A DNA stretch of 64,000 nt from Myxocyprinus asiaticus. Its lineage: Eukaryota; Chordata; Actinopteri; Cypriniformes; Catostomidae. The stretch lies in the NCBI RefSeq assembly GCF_019703515.2, contig NC_059388.1:2899479-2963478 (forward strand), in the 5' to 3' direction. The translations under genes and the position numbers were made by a program. Within the stretch, counting starts at the first letter, position 1. Each line of letters begins with the position of its first letter. Positions 35,255 through 46,340 of the stretch are shown in pieces. The notes under the pieces were generated by a model. That model was given only the letters and a program-made list of their open reading frames with translations. It did not search any database and had not been told where the DNA came from.

Positions 35255-35396
35255 GCAAGGAGCCGGCTTCGGCAGTGGGTTTCCACGCCTCCGGGGTGCA
35301 GGATGTTTGTTTGTTTGTTTGTTTTTAACACCATGCCAGCTTCTATGGCTATTTCCATGGCGAGAAATGTGTAAGGAATTCTATAAAAGGTTTTTA

Positions 35397-35475
35397 AAGA
35401 GATTTGAACTAACGAACTAGCGAATTCAAGGGGTGGTAGCCAGTGTCTTTTACCACTGAGCTTCCCAGGCCCCCA
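35397..35475 (-). mobile_element. SINE head fragment
   Basis: On the minus strand: GGCCTGGGAAGCTCAGTGGT, AAAAGACACTGGCTACCACC, then GTTAGTTCAAATC. This is the tRNA-like head of the same SINE family as 21847-22232, without its body. Confidence 0.7.
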
Positions 35476-35929
35476 ATTTGACTTTGTTAAAAATTTCTTC
35501 CAGAGTGCTGACTGAATAAAAAAGGTTTCTCACGGGGTTAAGACCAGTACAGTCTAATAAAACATGTTTCAGGGATTATAGATTTTGTCAGAAGGTACAT
35601 GTTGGTGAATCTTCTCCTAATATTAAAAACTTGTGTGTCATCCTGGAGTGACCTATTCGACAGCGGGTGTAGACGATCTGGTCCCTGCGATTTGAAAACA
35701 GAGAGGAACTTCTTTTGCCAACAATAGGGATGATTTCATGGAGTTTGTTCATGGTGCATTGATCCCACTCAGTTTGCCATTTGTTTTTAATATATTAATT
35801 TATTAAGGTTTTTAGGTCAGTGGGAGGTATTGGACACTTTTTGAAATCCGCAGATAAAGCCTCTTTTGCAGCAGTGTCTGCTTCCTCATTTCCTGGGATT
35901 CCATAGTGTCCTACTTATTTACATAACAG

Positions 35930-36238
35930 ATTGTATTTGCACTGTACATAACAGATTTATATTAGATTTGCACTACGTATGTGTATGTTTGTATGTATGT
36001 ATGTGTGGGCAGGTTTAAGTGGCTTACAAGGACTTTTTTAGGTTACAAACTGGTAATTACAAGGGTATTATGCTATAAATGTGGTTTATGAGGACATTTC
36101 TAGTGTCCTCATAATTCAAATCACTTAAAAAACATACTAAACGATGTTTTATTAAAAATGTAAAAATGCAGAAAGTTTTTTGTGACGGTATGTGTAAGCA
36201 TACTTGGCAATAAAGCTGATTCTGATTCTGATTCTGAT
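35930..36238 (+). mobile_element. LINE 3' tail with GATTCT repeats
   Basis: Ends TTGGCAATAAAGCTGATTCT followed by ATTCTG repeats, the microsatellite-like 3' end of fish CR1/L2-type LINEs. It contains a (TGTA)n-like patch at 35985-36005. It sits between blocks of the minus-strand I-type LINE, so it inserted later or marks a rearrangement. Confidence 0.65.
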
Positions 36239-36467
36239 TTTAAACTTAACAAGATTTTCATATGTTGGTCTTCTGAAGAATAATCTTTCCGCTTTCTTCC
36301 GTTCTTTTATAGCTGTCTTGCATTTATCATCAAACCATGGCATCCGTTTGCATTTTGCATTTGATGATGTTTTTGGAATGGTCTCATTTGCTATGGAGAT
36401 GAGTGTGCTGGTGAACTGTTTTAATAGCATCTAGATCATCTTCAGAGACTTCATTAAACCTTTCATA

Positions 36468-36971
36468 TCAAAGCGTTTGAAAATGATACCAGTTTACTTT
36501 TTTAAACTGCCGTCTTGTTATTCTTAGAGCTTCTTCTTTTCCTTTTAGGGTTAGTATTAATGGAAAGTGGTCACTACCACATAGGTCCTGCCATACTTTC
36601 CATGAAAGGTCTAAAAATAATTCGGGTTCGCAAATTGTTAGGTCAGTTGCCGAGTATGTTCCGTGCCCTGGGTGTAGGTAAGTGCTGGATCCATCATATA
36701 GAAGACATAAGGCAGGATTGTATAGGAATTCTTCTATCCTCTTCCCCTTGGTGTCACAATGGGTATTTCCCCATTGAGTGTTGTGACTATTAAAGTCTCC
36801 CATGAGTATATATGGAGAAGGGAGTTGGGCTACTAGGCCATCCAGGTCCTTGTGTGTTACAGTAAGATTTGGAGGAATGTATATGGGACATAATGTAACA
36901 GTTCTCTGCAGGGTGAAACGCACTGCTGTTACCTGTAAATTACTGTTCGCATTGATGTGACTATGAATCAC
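36468..36971 (-). pseudogene. LINE endonuclease domain
   Basis: An open frame of 167 codons on the minus strand belonging to the exonuclease-endonuclease-phosphatase fold. PYILMGDFNSHNTQWG holds the metal-binding Asp and Asn, TYSATDLTICEPEL the ATDLT box, and CGSDHFPLILTL the catalytic Asp-His. These motifs look intact. The N-terminus, including the first catalytic Asn/Glu, lies in broken sequence upstream. The domain nicks target DNA for target-primed reverse transcription. Confidence 0.82.
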
Positions 36972-37840
36972 ATTGTTTCTGATTAAAATGACTGTACCAC
37001 CAGAAGTCTATCTATTAGTAGGACCAAAGTATTTAAAATTGTAAAATTTTTAAAAGAGAAGGTAAAATTTGGTGGTAGTTTTGTCTCCTGAAGTCAAAAA
37101 CCAAGGGTGTTGAGAATTGTAGCTAGGCGTTGCAACTCCACGACAGTTCCATTGGATAAAAATATTTCCATTCTCATGTAGGAAAAATAGGAATATTTCC
37201 CCTGATTTCTCCTTTTGGGGATGGACTTCTACTCCAACTATCCCTTTCTTTCATTTCGACATCTTTGGTTTGTTTTGTCTTTGCTATTTCATCTTTTGCT
37301 TGCGAACAACTCAATCTTCTTGTATTTCTATTTGTAGTTTGATTTTCTATTGAGTTCTGATTAGACTGAGTATTGATTGAGATAGATTCACATTGGGCTC
37401 TTGTATTCTTGGTCCTTTTGAGAGATTTATTGCTTTACATTTTGAGGTTTATCTTTGTGCATCCAGGTCTGTCTGGCATTGCGTGGTCTTCACAGATTTC
37501 TTGACAACAGAAGCATATGTTTTACTCAGTCTAAAAGAAGGGACAGCGTCTACCATTTTCCTTGCCTCGGGGTAGCTGATCTTCTTTGTGCATCTGATTC
37601 TCTGTATTTCCTTCTCCTTGATCCATGTAGGACATTCTTTTGATGCAGCTGGTCTCCTGTGCAATTACAGCATTTTTGTCATTTTTGACAGCTCTCCATG
37701 TTGTGGTCTTCTTCACCACACTTGCAACAGATGCTTTTATTTTTGCAACTGTTTTACCCATGTCCATATTTTTGACATTTAAAACATTGTAATGACTTGA
37801 CTTGACTTGACATTTATGTAGCACAACTTGAGTCAGGGGT

Positions 37841-38169
37841 TGTCATGGCTTGTGGTAGTGAAGATGAAGATGAAAGAGAGGCAATGGATCTATTTGTAGG
37901 CTTTTTAATGAAGATGATATAAAACAATACAGAGTGCCATAAACCAAAACAACAAACTAACAAGCATAACACGGATGAGAACTGACAAACACTGAACAAA
38001 ACTGGAGTGTATATATATACACACAAGAACTAATGAGGAGATTGAAGACAGGTGAGGATGATGTGGAACAGATGAAGGTGATGAGGGCAGTGCACTGTTG
38101 GAAATGGAGTCCAGAGCAAAACTTCAAAATAAGAGTCCAGGGTAAACATGATGGAGACAGAACGTGACA
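37841..38169 (-). mobile_element. Solo LTR, 329 bp, 5-bp target duplication
   Basis: Begins TGTCATGGC and ends CGTGACA, flanked by perfect GGGGT repeats (37836-37840 and 38170-38174). The AATAAAA-like stretch lies on the minus strand. No internal sequence; formed by LTR-LTR recombination. Confidence 0.8.
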
Positions 38170-38327
38170 GGGGTGAGGTGTAAGTTGAGCGGGGAATAGC
38201 CAAAATTGGAGAGAAAAGTTGAGGTGAAGGGAGTACAGCACAGCTTCTCCCTTTCTCAATATATATATATAAAAAATGACAAACCGTCAGCATGCTTAGT
38301 GTACCCTCTGTACCAAGGAAATAAACT

Positions 38328-39493
38328 TTGGCAACAAGGGCTCACATGCCCTTTTTTCACATTGTCAGACAGAAATACATAAAGAGAAAGTATACAGTAC
38401 ACTATAATGACAACTATGAGTGTTCTACCTGTCCTGAGCCAAAGTGCAACACCCAAAGGACCAGATGTCATGAGAGAGTTCAAGGGCCTGTGCTAATATT
38501 TCAGCGTGTTACCAATGCAGAAGTTTGTGTAGACAAATATGCTAGGCTTGACAACCTACAGCAAACTTTACTGGCTATATAGCATAATATCAAGAAAATA
38601 ATAAGATATGCGTTTGCATGGATGTGATAAAGTGGAAAAGTTTCTATCCCTTTCACTATGGCACGTGTGATTGTGGACTTAGTCCAGACATTGGCTGTAG
38701 ACAAAGTTGCACTAAGCAGAATAAAGTTCTCACTCACTCACACATAATCATCCTACAAAATGGTCCATTGATTGGGGCGAACCTTTTCAGAGAGAATCTT
38801 CATTAAAACACAAAAACACCCTTTTTCAATTAATTTTGATGAAAGGACCTGCAATGGTGATAAAAACAATTTCCTTTCCATCCTGGTTAGCTATTATAAC
38901 CCAGAGAGGATGGATGTTGATGTGGAGCACCTTGGGTCTATAGAAATCTTGAAAGTAACCGCAGGCAGTCTAGAGAAAGCTCTGGATAATTTCTTCAGTG
39001 CCAGCAATATCTCATGGATCAACCTTGTGAGCATGATGATGGATTCCTGTAATGTCATGCTGTCATGCGAGTCAGCAAGATGGGGTTAGAAATAATAGAA
39101 TGACAGAACCACTGCCCAAAACTTCTAGACATTGATGGTGATTCCTGCCATCATATACATAATGCAGCACAAATATTTTCATCTCCTTTCAGTAATCATC
39201 TTGAGCAGCTCTTCTGTGATCATGCAGATCATCAGTGGGCTTCAGACCAGGTTATATCTCATCTTTTGTCATCTCCATTTATTCTTATTATATTAATCAA
39301 TTTTCTATTTTCCTTTAACCATAAGGTGCAAGTAACATGTGTCATCTGAGGGGTGACTGATGGTCTGGCCCCATGCCAGGAATACAATAACAGTGATTAT
39401 TTATTTAGCCCAGCTCCTGGAGGATATGCATTTATATTGTACTTCATTTATTCACAAAAATATACATCCGTTATAATTATTACATAATTAATC

Positions 39494-39559
<66 letters not shown>

Positions 39560-39905
39560 TATATAGAACCATTTGATTCCATGTTAATCCAAACATTATT
39601 AATTGAATGAGAGAGATTTTAATTATGATTTTATTATTATCCATGTTTTTATGTAGTTCGTAAAAGTAACCATTACATACAATATATCTACCTCATATAA
39701 TCACTGAGCTGAAACTTTTAGCTTCTTTATGTGATTTTATTATCATATTAGGTGACTATGTGCTGCGTTTGGCCTTATGTGTGCTTTGTTTTTCTCAGTA
39801 TTATGTCTTGCTTTTTGCAGATGCGGAGGCCCCACATTCCATCAAGATTTATGAGAAGGCCTCCAGTCCTAGAGGAGATAGTGCCTACCCATGGCAATGT
39901 CTAAC
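38328..39905 (+). pseudogene. Decayed multi-part gene or transposase-derived sequence
   Basis: Three plus-strand pieces look coding. 38328-38582 is Cys-rich (YECSTCPEPKCNTQRTRCHE). 38772-39200 reads LVSYYNPERMDVDVEHLGSI, then NISWINLVSMMMDSCNVM and, after a frame break near 39070, LLDIDGDSCHHIHNAAQIF. At 39821, just after an acceptor-like TTTTTGCAG, RRPHIPSRFMRRPP ends in a stop. The middle and last pieces resemble an uncharacterised fish protein family with hAT-like features, from memory only. Frame breaks indicate a pseudogene; the acceptor suggests a former intron. Confidence 0.45.
39498..39558. repeat. (TA)n microsatellite
   Basis: About 30 TA units. Confidence 0.95.
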
Positions 39906-40600
39906 TCATTAAATGTTTGGAATGATTGTGGTGCCTATAACATGTGACTCTGCCATAGTCAAAAACCACAAAGGATATTAATTACTTTCCTTGGTATCTT
40001 CTGGATAGAGAAAAAGGGGTGGTCAAAACTTATAGCTAACCTGTGACATCTGCACATAAGTTCTGTAAAACCAATGATGGGAACTGATTAATGGTATGGC
40101 TATCAAATTATTGTTTGTACAAAGGTGAAAACAGGCCATATTTGTAAGTGTTAGGATGTTTGAAGTAAGTGATCTATCGTAATCTTAGAAATTGTTGTAC
40201 TGTGACACCTCTAATTCAATTAGCAAATGACTATAATTTCTTGTGAATATTTTTGAATGAGTACTTTCCTTTTTGTCTTGTGTTTCTTTCTCTTTTGGCT
40301 TCTTTTTCTTCTGTATTTCTGAACTACTGAATCCCATTGACTTGTGATGCTAATTGGAACTGCAGAGAAAAATCAGTACACTCTCTCTCAATTGATTGCA
40401 AACCTGAGTCATGTTTTTATTCTTCAGTATTCATATTGGGGACCCAACTGTTACCCCCAACAGTTTATGGTGGAGGCAATGTGGGCAACTACTTCGGTGT
40501 AACCTTGATCAACCAATATTAAGGTAGGCAGATTTTAATTTTATGTTAGAGACTGTCTGGTGGAGATATTGAGGAAGAGTTATGTGGACGGGAAACACCC

Positions 40601-40893
40601 TGAAATATAGCTGCAAGCAGCGATGACGGGCCCTAGCACAATTGGTCCATTTCCACCCGGTGGCTTTCGGAAAATAATGCAAGGTGGACACATTATTCTA
40701 AACCATTTTGAAGCAATCTGGGTAAATATAAGAGGTCTATTTTAAAGTCTGTTGTAAGAGCCACACTTCCTGCTGCCAGGTGGTGGCGCTATGACCCAAA
40801 ATAGTCAAATCCATGGGATTAGCCCCCAAGACTAAACATACATCTCAATTTTGATCTCAATCAGATTGCACACAGAAGATTTGAGACACTTCC
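40601..40893 (+). repeat. TATAGCTGC repeat family copy, cut by DIRS
   Basis: Starts ATATAGCTGCAAGCAGCGAT and contains CAGGTGGTGGCGCTATGA. It runs directly into the second DIRS copy, as happens on the left side of the first DIRS copy. Confidence 0.65.
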
Positions 40894-41315
40894 TGTTCCC
40901 TATCTGTCACTCACTCGACGTTGTGTCGATGTAGTGACACTAGGGGTCACTCTTGGGAGCCCGAAACACCTCTGGTCTTTGAAAAAAGGCCAATGAAAAT
41001 TGGCGAGTGGTATTTGCATAGCACTCCCCGGAACATATGGGTATAAAAGGAGCTGGTATGCAACCACTCATTCAGATTTTCTCTTCGGAGCCGAACGGTC
41101 AATGCTCACTGAGCTGAATTCCCACGGCTGTTCATTCACCTCTGCTGGATCTGACGGTGCATTTCAGTGGCTTCTACCCCCTCTGCACTGGTGCACTGCA
41201 GAGAACGCCCCTGGGTGCTTCGGCAGAAATAAGAGAGTATATTCTAAAAAAGAGTATATTTCTCTAAAAGAGCGGCACACACGGAATGTCTTTTTAAAGA
41301 TGCGCCTTTTTAAAG

Positions 41316-42190
41316 ATGCCTTTTCGTTTGTGTGTTATTCCTGGTTGCGGTCGTTATCTCTCGCCTTCTGACTCGTCTTTCGTGTCTGGGCGCTACCCGT
41401 GTGGAGACAGCGTTCGTGGATGGATCATGTATTCATTGTGAGAACATGACCATGGCAACTTTGCGGTCGTGGCTTGCCTTCGTGAGAAAGCAAGCCACCC
41501 CAGCGGCTCCCTGCCTCGGTCCTTCTACCTACGGGTATGAGGCCAGCGCGGCTAGCACTGGGGGCAATTTGGGGACCCCAATGGGACCACCTCCACCAGG
41601 TATCCCCCCACAGACCTCCCATTCCCCAGCACACTTGTCTGCCCCGATCGGGCTTCCTGAAGAGTCCACCAGCTCGTCTCACGGCGAGTTCGACCTCTTG
41701 TTCGGAGCCCGCGAAGGTGATGAGCTCTCGAGTGCAGCATCGGAGAGCGGACTTGTCCAGTCGGACGCGGAAGCCTCAGCTGGGCTCCCCCCCTTGGGTA
41801 CGGTTGCCCAGTCACAGGCGGGCAGCCGCAAGCGTCGGGCTAGAGTGGAACCCTCCGCTTTCCCCTGAACCCTCGCGGCTTGATGATTGGTTCCTGGGCT
41901 CACAGCCGCTCACAGCCACGCCCTGGCCCAGTTCCATTCTTCCCGGAAGTGCACGAGGAGCTGACAAGGTTGTGGGAGGCACCTTTTACTGCCCGTTCCC
42001 GATCATTCAGCTCCCCCGCCCTCACTACCCTCAATGGTGGGGCAGCCAAGGGCTATTCAGCAATCCCCCGGTGGATAAGGCGCTCACGGTACACCTATGC
42101 CCGCAGAGCGCCGATACCTGGTGCGGGCACCCAAAGCTCCCGTCCAAGGCCTGTAGGTTTAAATCATCCCTGATGGCCAAAGCCTAACGC
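41316..42190 (+). pseudogene. DIRS copy 2 gag-like ORF, broken
   Basis: Starts MPFRLCVIPGCGRYLS at 41316. It continues in shifted frames with CIHCENMTMATLRSWLAF, then GDELSSAASESGLVQSDAEA and PSAFP, ending at 41868, while a second frame carries PPLSPEPSRLDDWFLGS to 42187. Roughly one third of the gag-like region seen in copy 1 (the Ala/Gln-rich and basic parts) is deleted between 42180 and 42200. Confidence 0.7.
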
Positions 42191-42199
42191 GATGGCTGG

Positions 42200-42905
42200 T
42201 CCGGACCATCCAACTTGGCTACGCGATTCAGTTCACCAGGCATCCGCCCAGGTTCGGTGGCATCCACTTCACCTCGGTGAAGGGCGAGAACACTTCTACC
42301 TTGCGTGCAGAAATCGCTACCCTCCTACGGAAGGGTGCGATAGAGCCTGTCCCTCCGGCCGAGATGAAGACAGGGTTTTATTGCCCCTACTTCATTGTAC
42401 CGAAGAAAGACATGGGTTGCGGTCAATCTTGGACCTGCGAGTACTGAACCGGGCTTTACACAGACTCCCGTTCAAGATGCTGATGCAAAAACGCATTCTA
42501 GCGAGCGTCCGGCATCAAGATTGGTTCACGGCGGTAGACCTGAAGGACGCGTACTTTCATGTCTCGATTCTACCTCAACACAGACCCTTCCTGCGGTTTG
42601 CATTCAAGGGTCGGGCGGATCAGTACAAGGTCCTCCCTTTTGGCCTGTCCTTGTCCCCTCGCGTCTTCACGAAGGTCGCAGAGGCAGCCCTTGCCCCATT
42701 AAGGGAAGTGGACATTCGCATCCTCAACTATCTCGATGAATGGCTAATCCTAGCTCACTCTCGGGATGTGTTGTGTGCACACAGGGACCTGGTGCTCTCG
42801 CACCTCAGCCGACTAGGGCTTCGGGTCTACTGGGAAAGAGCAAGCTCCTCCTGGTTCAGAGCATCTCTTTTCTCGGCTTGGAGTTGGACTCAGACTCGAT
42901 GACGG
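42200..42905 (+). pseudogene. DIRS copy 2 reverse transcriptase
   Basis: RT motifs in the plus frame: LRSILDLRVLNRALHRLPF, ASVRHQDWFTAVDLKDAYFH, VSILPQHRPFLRFAFKG, YKVLPFGLSLSPRVFTK and LNYLDEWLILAHSRDVL. The active-site box is YLDEW, so the second Asp has become Glu. The N-terminal part before 42395 is out of frame, and the end is shifted after 42830. It would be inactive. Confidence 0.87.
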
Positions 42906-43199
42906 CGCGCCTCACGAAGAACACGCACAGTCTGGGCTGACCTGTTTGAAGGTGTTCAGACAGAAGACAGCGGTCCCACAGAAACTGTTTCTGAGGCTCC
43001 TTGGGCATATGGCATCCTCAACAGTGGCCACTCCGCTCGGGTTGATGCATATGAGACCGCTTTAGCACTGGCTCCAGACTCGAGTCCCGAGATGGGCATG
43101 GCACGGCGAGACACATCGCGTGGCCATCATGCCGGTCTGTTGCCACCTCTTCAGCCCTTGGACCAACCTCATATTTCTACGGGCAGGCGTTCCTCTAGA

Positions 43200-43561
43200 C
43201 CAGGTGTGTCGTGGTTACGACAGATGCCTCCAAAACGGGCTGGGGCGCTGTATGCAATGGGCACGCAGCCACCGGCTCCTGGACGGGCCTGTGGCTATGT
43301 TGGCACATCAACTGCCTCGAGTTGTTGGCAGTTCTGCTTGCCCTGCGGAGGTTTCGGCCATTGATCCAGGGCAAGCATGTGTTAGTTCGGACAGACAACA
43401 CAGCAACGGTAGCATACATCAACCGTCGAGGCAGTTTATGCTCCTGTTGTATGTCACAACTCGCCCGCCATCTCCTCCTCTGGAGTCAGCAGCACCTCAA
43501 GTCGCTGCGAGCCACTCATATCCCAGGCGACCTCAACACTGCAGCGGATGCGCTGTCATGA
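43200..43561 (+). pseudogene. DIRS copy 2 RNase H
   Basis: VTTDASKTGWGAVCNGHAA (first Asp), WHINCLELLAVLLALRRF (Glu), VLVRTDNTATVAYINRRGS (Asp) and ATHIPGDLNTAADALS (Asp), then a stop at 43559. The frame is open within the domain. It corresponds closely to 24900-25250 of the first copy on the opposite strand. Confidence 0.83.
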
Positions 43562-44039
43562 CAGGTTACCCTCAGGGGAGAGTGGAGACTCCACCCTCAG
43601 GTGGTCCAGCTGATTTGGAGTCGATTCGGGCAGGCATAGGTAGACCTGTTCGCTTCCCAAGAATCCTCCCACTGCCCGCTCTGGTACGCCTTGACCAAGG
43701 CACCTCTCGGTATCGATGCGCTGGCACACAGCTGGCCCCCTGGACTACGCAAATATGCGTTTCCCACAGTGAGCCTACTTGCACAGACCCTGTGCAAGGT
43801 CAGGGAGGATGAGGAGCAGGTCGTCCTGGTAGCACCCTACTGGCCCACCCAGACGTGGTTCTCGGACCTCACGCTCCTCGCGACAGCCCCCACCCCCAAC
43901 GAATTCCCCTGAGGAAGGACCTTCTTTCTCAGGGGCGGGGCACCATCTGGAACCCGCGACCAGACCTCTGGAATCTCCATGTCTGGCCCCTGGACAGGAC
44001 ATGGAAGACTTAAGCGGCCTACTACCCGATCACTCAGGC

Positions 44040-44655
44040 TAGGGCCCCCTCTACAAGGCGCCTGTATGCCTTGAAGTGGCGTCTGTTCGCTAAGTGGTGT
44101 TCTTCCCGACGCAAAGACCCCCAGAGATGCGCAGTCGGATCGGTGCTTTCCTTCCTGCAGGAGAGGTTGGAAGGGCGGCTGTCCCCCTCCACCTTGAAGG
44201 TGTATGTAGCCGCTATAGCGGCACACCATGACACAGTGGATGGTAAGTCCTTAGGGAAGCACGGCCTGATCATCAGGTTCCTGAGAGGTGCCAGGAGGTT
44301 GAATCCCTTCAGACCACACCTCATTCCCTCATGGGACCTCTCTGTAGTTCTTCATGGTCTACAGGGAGCCCCCTTTGAGCCCCTGCAGTCAGCTGAGCTT
44401 AAGGCACTCTCTTTGAAGACTGCCCTCCTGACTGCGCTCACTTCCATCAAGAGGGTAGGAGACCTGTAAGCATTCTCTGTCAGGGAAACGTGCCTGGAGT
44501 TCGGTCCGGGCAACTCTCACATGATCCTGAGACCCCGACTGGGCTATGTGCCCAAGGTTCCCACGACCCCTTTTAGGGATCAGGTGGTGAACCTGCAAGC
44601 GCTGCCCCAGGAGGAGGCAGACCCAGCCCTGATGTTGCTGTGTCTGGTGCGCGCT
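44040..44655 (+). pseudogene. DIRS copy 2 tyrosine recombinase, truncated
   Basis: N-terminal SAM-like region: KWRLFAKWCSSRRKDPQRC, VLSFLQERLEGRLSPSTLKV and LTALTSIKRVGDL, then a TAA at 44467 where the parallel codon should be Gln. Past the stop the same frame reads VPKVPTTPFRDQVVNLQALP. It ends at about 44655, before the H-x-x-R box and the catalytic Tyr. Inactive. Confidence 0.85.
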
Positions 44656-45200
44656 TGCCTACAGAAGTGAAGAGATTAAAGATTTCTCTTCCATCTTCAA
44701 TCAAGTCGACATTTCTGAAGTTCTCCGCCAGCCCACCGAGAATCAACAGCCGTACTGCCCGCCGACAGAGCGAGGAAACGGCCTCCCGTCATCACACGAG
44801 CCTCAAGGAACCGGGTCAAAGTTAAAGGATGGAGGAAAACACATTCTACCTGTGTCCTCATGCAATACAAGTAAGAGGTTAGGGCAGAGATAAAATATTA
44901 TAGCGTGTTATTCTTGTGTTTCAAGGTTTTTGTTTGTACAGTTTACAGACCGCCATGTCCGCTCATTATTAATACTCAGGGTATTAATTATCACAAATTT
45001 GTTTTGCTGTATTGTGGTCCAACCAAATTGGATTGTGCAATTTCGCCATTGCGGGTGAGACAGAAACTGAGTTCATCCATTAAAGAGTCAAATAACGCAG
45101 GACTTTTACGAGCCCCGCTCGTAAAACCACATCTCTGAGTGATGAACACAGCTGCTTTCTCTCCCGCTATCGTGAAATCAGCTTTAGGGCTGTCACTTAA

Positions 45201-45239
<39 letters not shown>

Positions 45240-46038
45240 TAATCACACACACACACACACACTGTCACACACACACACCTTATGTGTTATAGGATTCTTT
45301 TGATTTCCATATCTAATCATATCATTGTTTAGTTTGTAGTTGTAAGTCGGAAGTTTATTGACTGCATTGTATTAATTATTAATTGATATTACTGCATAAA
45401 TAAACTTTGTTTATATTACAAAGAGAAGTGTTTTGGTTTGTTTTGCATACGCCTGTGTCATGCTGACGGGATGTCAGTGCTCGGATTCAAACCTTCATTC
45501 ATTGTTTTTTTTCCCGAAAATTGATATTCTTCGGATGCCGATTTTCCTAAGAAAACAATCTAATATTGAGACTGTTTTACTATTTGGTTATTAGTCCCTA
45601 ATTCCAGGGTGGTGCCCCGTCAATGTTAATCCTTATTAATATACTATTGATTTTTGATAATTGATAATTATCTTTGATGATTGTTGAATTTGAATGATCA
45701 ATAAGCTAGTGTTAATTTTAATTAATGTTTCATCGATGTTAACAATTAACGATTATCTCTGATAATTGTTGATTTTAAAGGATTAAAAAAAGCTAACATT
45801 TATTCTCATCAATGTTCTATTGATTTTAATAATTTGTAATTATCTTTGATAATTATTAATTATTGCTAATAACCAAACTTGCTCCTAAACGTAGCACACT
45901 ACATTTACTGGAGCCCCATATGAGGTTTTAATGAGTTAGATCCAATTAATTCATTTAAATATTAATTAATAACTACAGAAATAATTATTAATTATTTCTG
46001 ATGGTAACACTGATCTAAACAACCGGTAAAGCCTGACA
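44656..46038 (+). mobile_element. 1.9-kb LTR family, 5'-truncated copy
   Basis: Matches 28557-29960 of the first copy, starting within CCTACAGAAGTGAAGAGATT and ending AACCGGTAAAGCCTGACA. It includes (CT)n at 45203-45236 and (CA)n at 45244-45275 in place of the longer CA tract. The first 470 bp are missing, and the break coincides with the DIRS break. Confidence 0.82.
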
Positions 46039-46340
46039 TTTACCACTTAGTTCACTCATCATCCAGACCATAAAAGAAAGAGTGCCCTTGTTACTGGATC
46101 AGTATTTGTTTTTTATTATATGTCATTATTTTTCATGATTACTTGGTAAGTTTCATCAAAAATTTAAATGATGTTGTTTTTGTTGATGGTGATGATGATG
46201 TGGACATTTATGAATGTAAATCAACACATCATTTGTTGAACTTCATCCAAAGCGAGTGCCGTTAGCTAACTTTCTGCTCGAAACTACAGTATGTGGAGAG
46301 TTTGTTTCTGGTGGGTCACTTATAAGCGGCGCACTCTACT

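Larger units (their letters stand above)
31616..35290 (-). mobile_element. Gmr1-like Gypsy retrotransposon, 5'-truncated
   Basis: On the minus strand the order is zinc knuckle and protease (34514-35254), integrase (about 33400-34330), RT (32330-33115), RNase H (32013-32330), then a 3' LTR (31616-31936). Integrase before RT is the Copia arrangement, but the RT, protease and integrase sequences are Gypsy-type; this combination defines Gmr1-like elements of fish and other deuterostomes. The 5' LTR and most of gag are missing beyond 35290. Stops and frameshifts break pol. Confidence 0.85.
35480..37830 (-). mobile_element. Decayed I-type LINE, minus strand, RT lost
   Basis: Three blocks in transcription order. 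ORF1 zinc knuckles (about 37640-37800) read CQKYGHG.NSC and CCKCGEEDHNMESC with stops between. An apurinic-type endonuclease lies at 36468-36971 (LMGDFNSHN, CGSDHFPLILT). A 3' block at 35480-35930 (PGNEEADTAAKEALSADF, RIGHSRMTHKFL) is the end of an RNase H domain and the C-terminal tail. The reverse transcriptase between endonuclease and RNase H is deleted. RNase H in a LINE points to the I/Nimb group. A separate LINE tail has inserted at 35930-36238. Confidence 0.75.
40894..44655 (+). mobile_element. Second DIRS copy, plus strand, 3'-truncated
   Basis: The terminal repeat starts at 40894 (CCCTATCTGTCACTCACTCG, then TATAAAAGGAGCTGGTATGC at 41042). Gag-like, RT, RNase H and most of the recombinase follow. 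It stops abruptly at about 44655, where LTR-like sequence begins. It lies in opposite orientation to the copy at 22.4-30.3 kb, and the leader lacks the LTR insertion found there. Confidence 0.88.

Noticed and set aside
37531..37824. 97-codon Lys-rich minus-strand frame
   Set aside because: Out-of-frame reading of LINE ORF1; the zinc-knuckle cysteines appear in a neighbouring frame.
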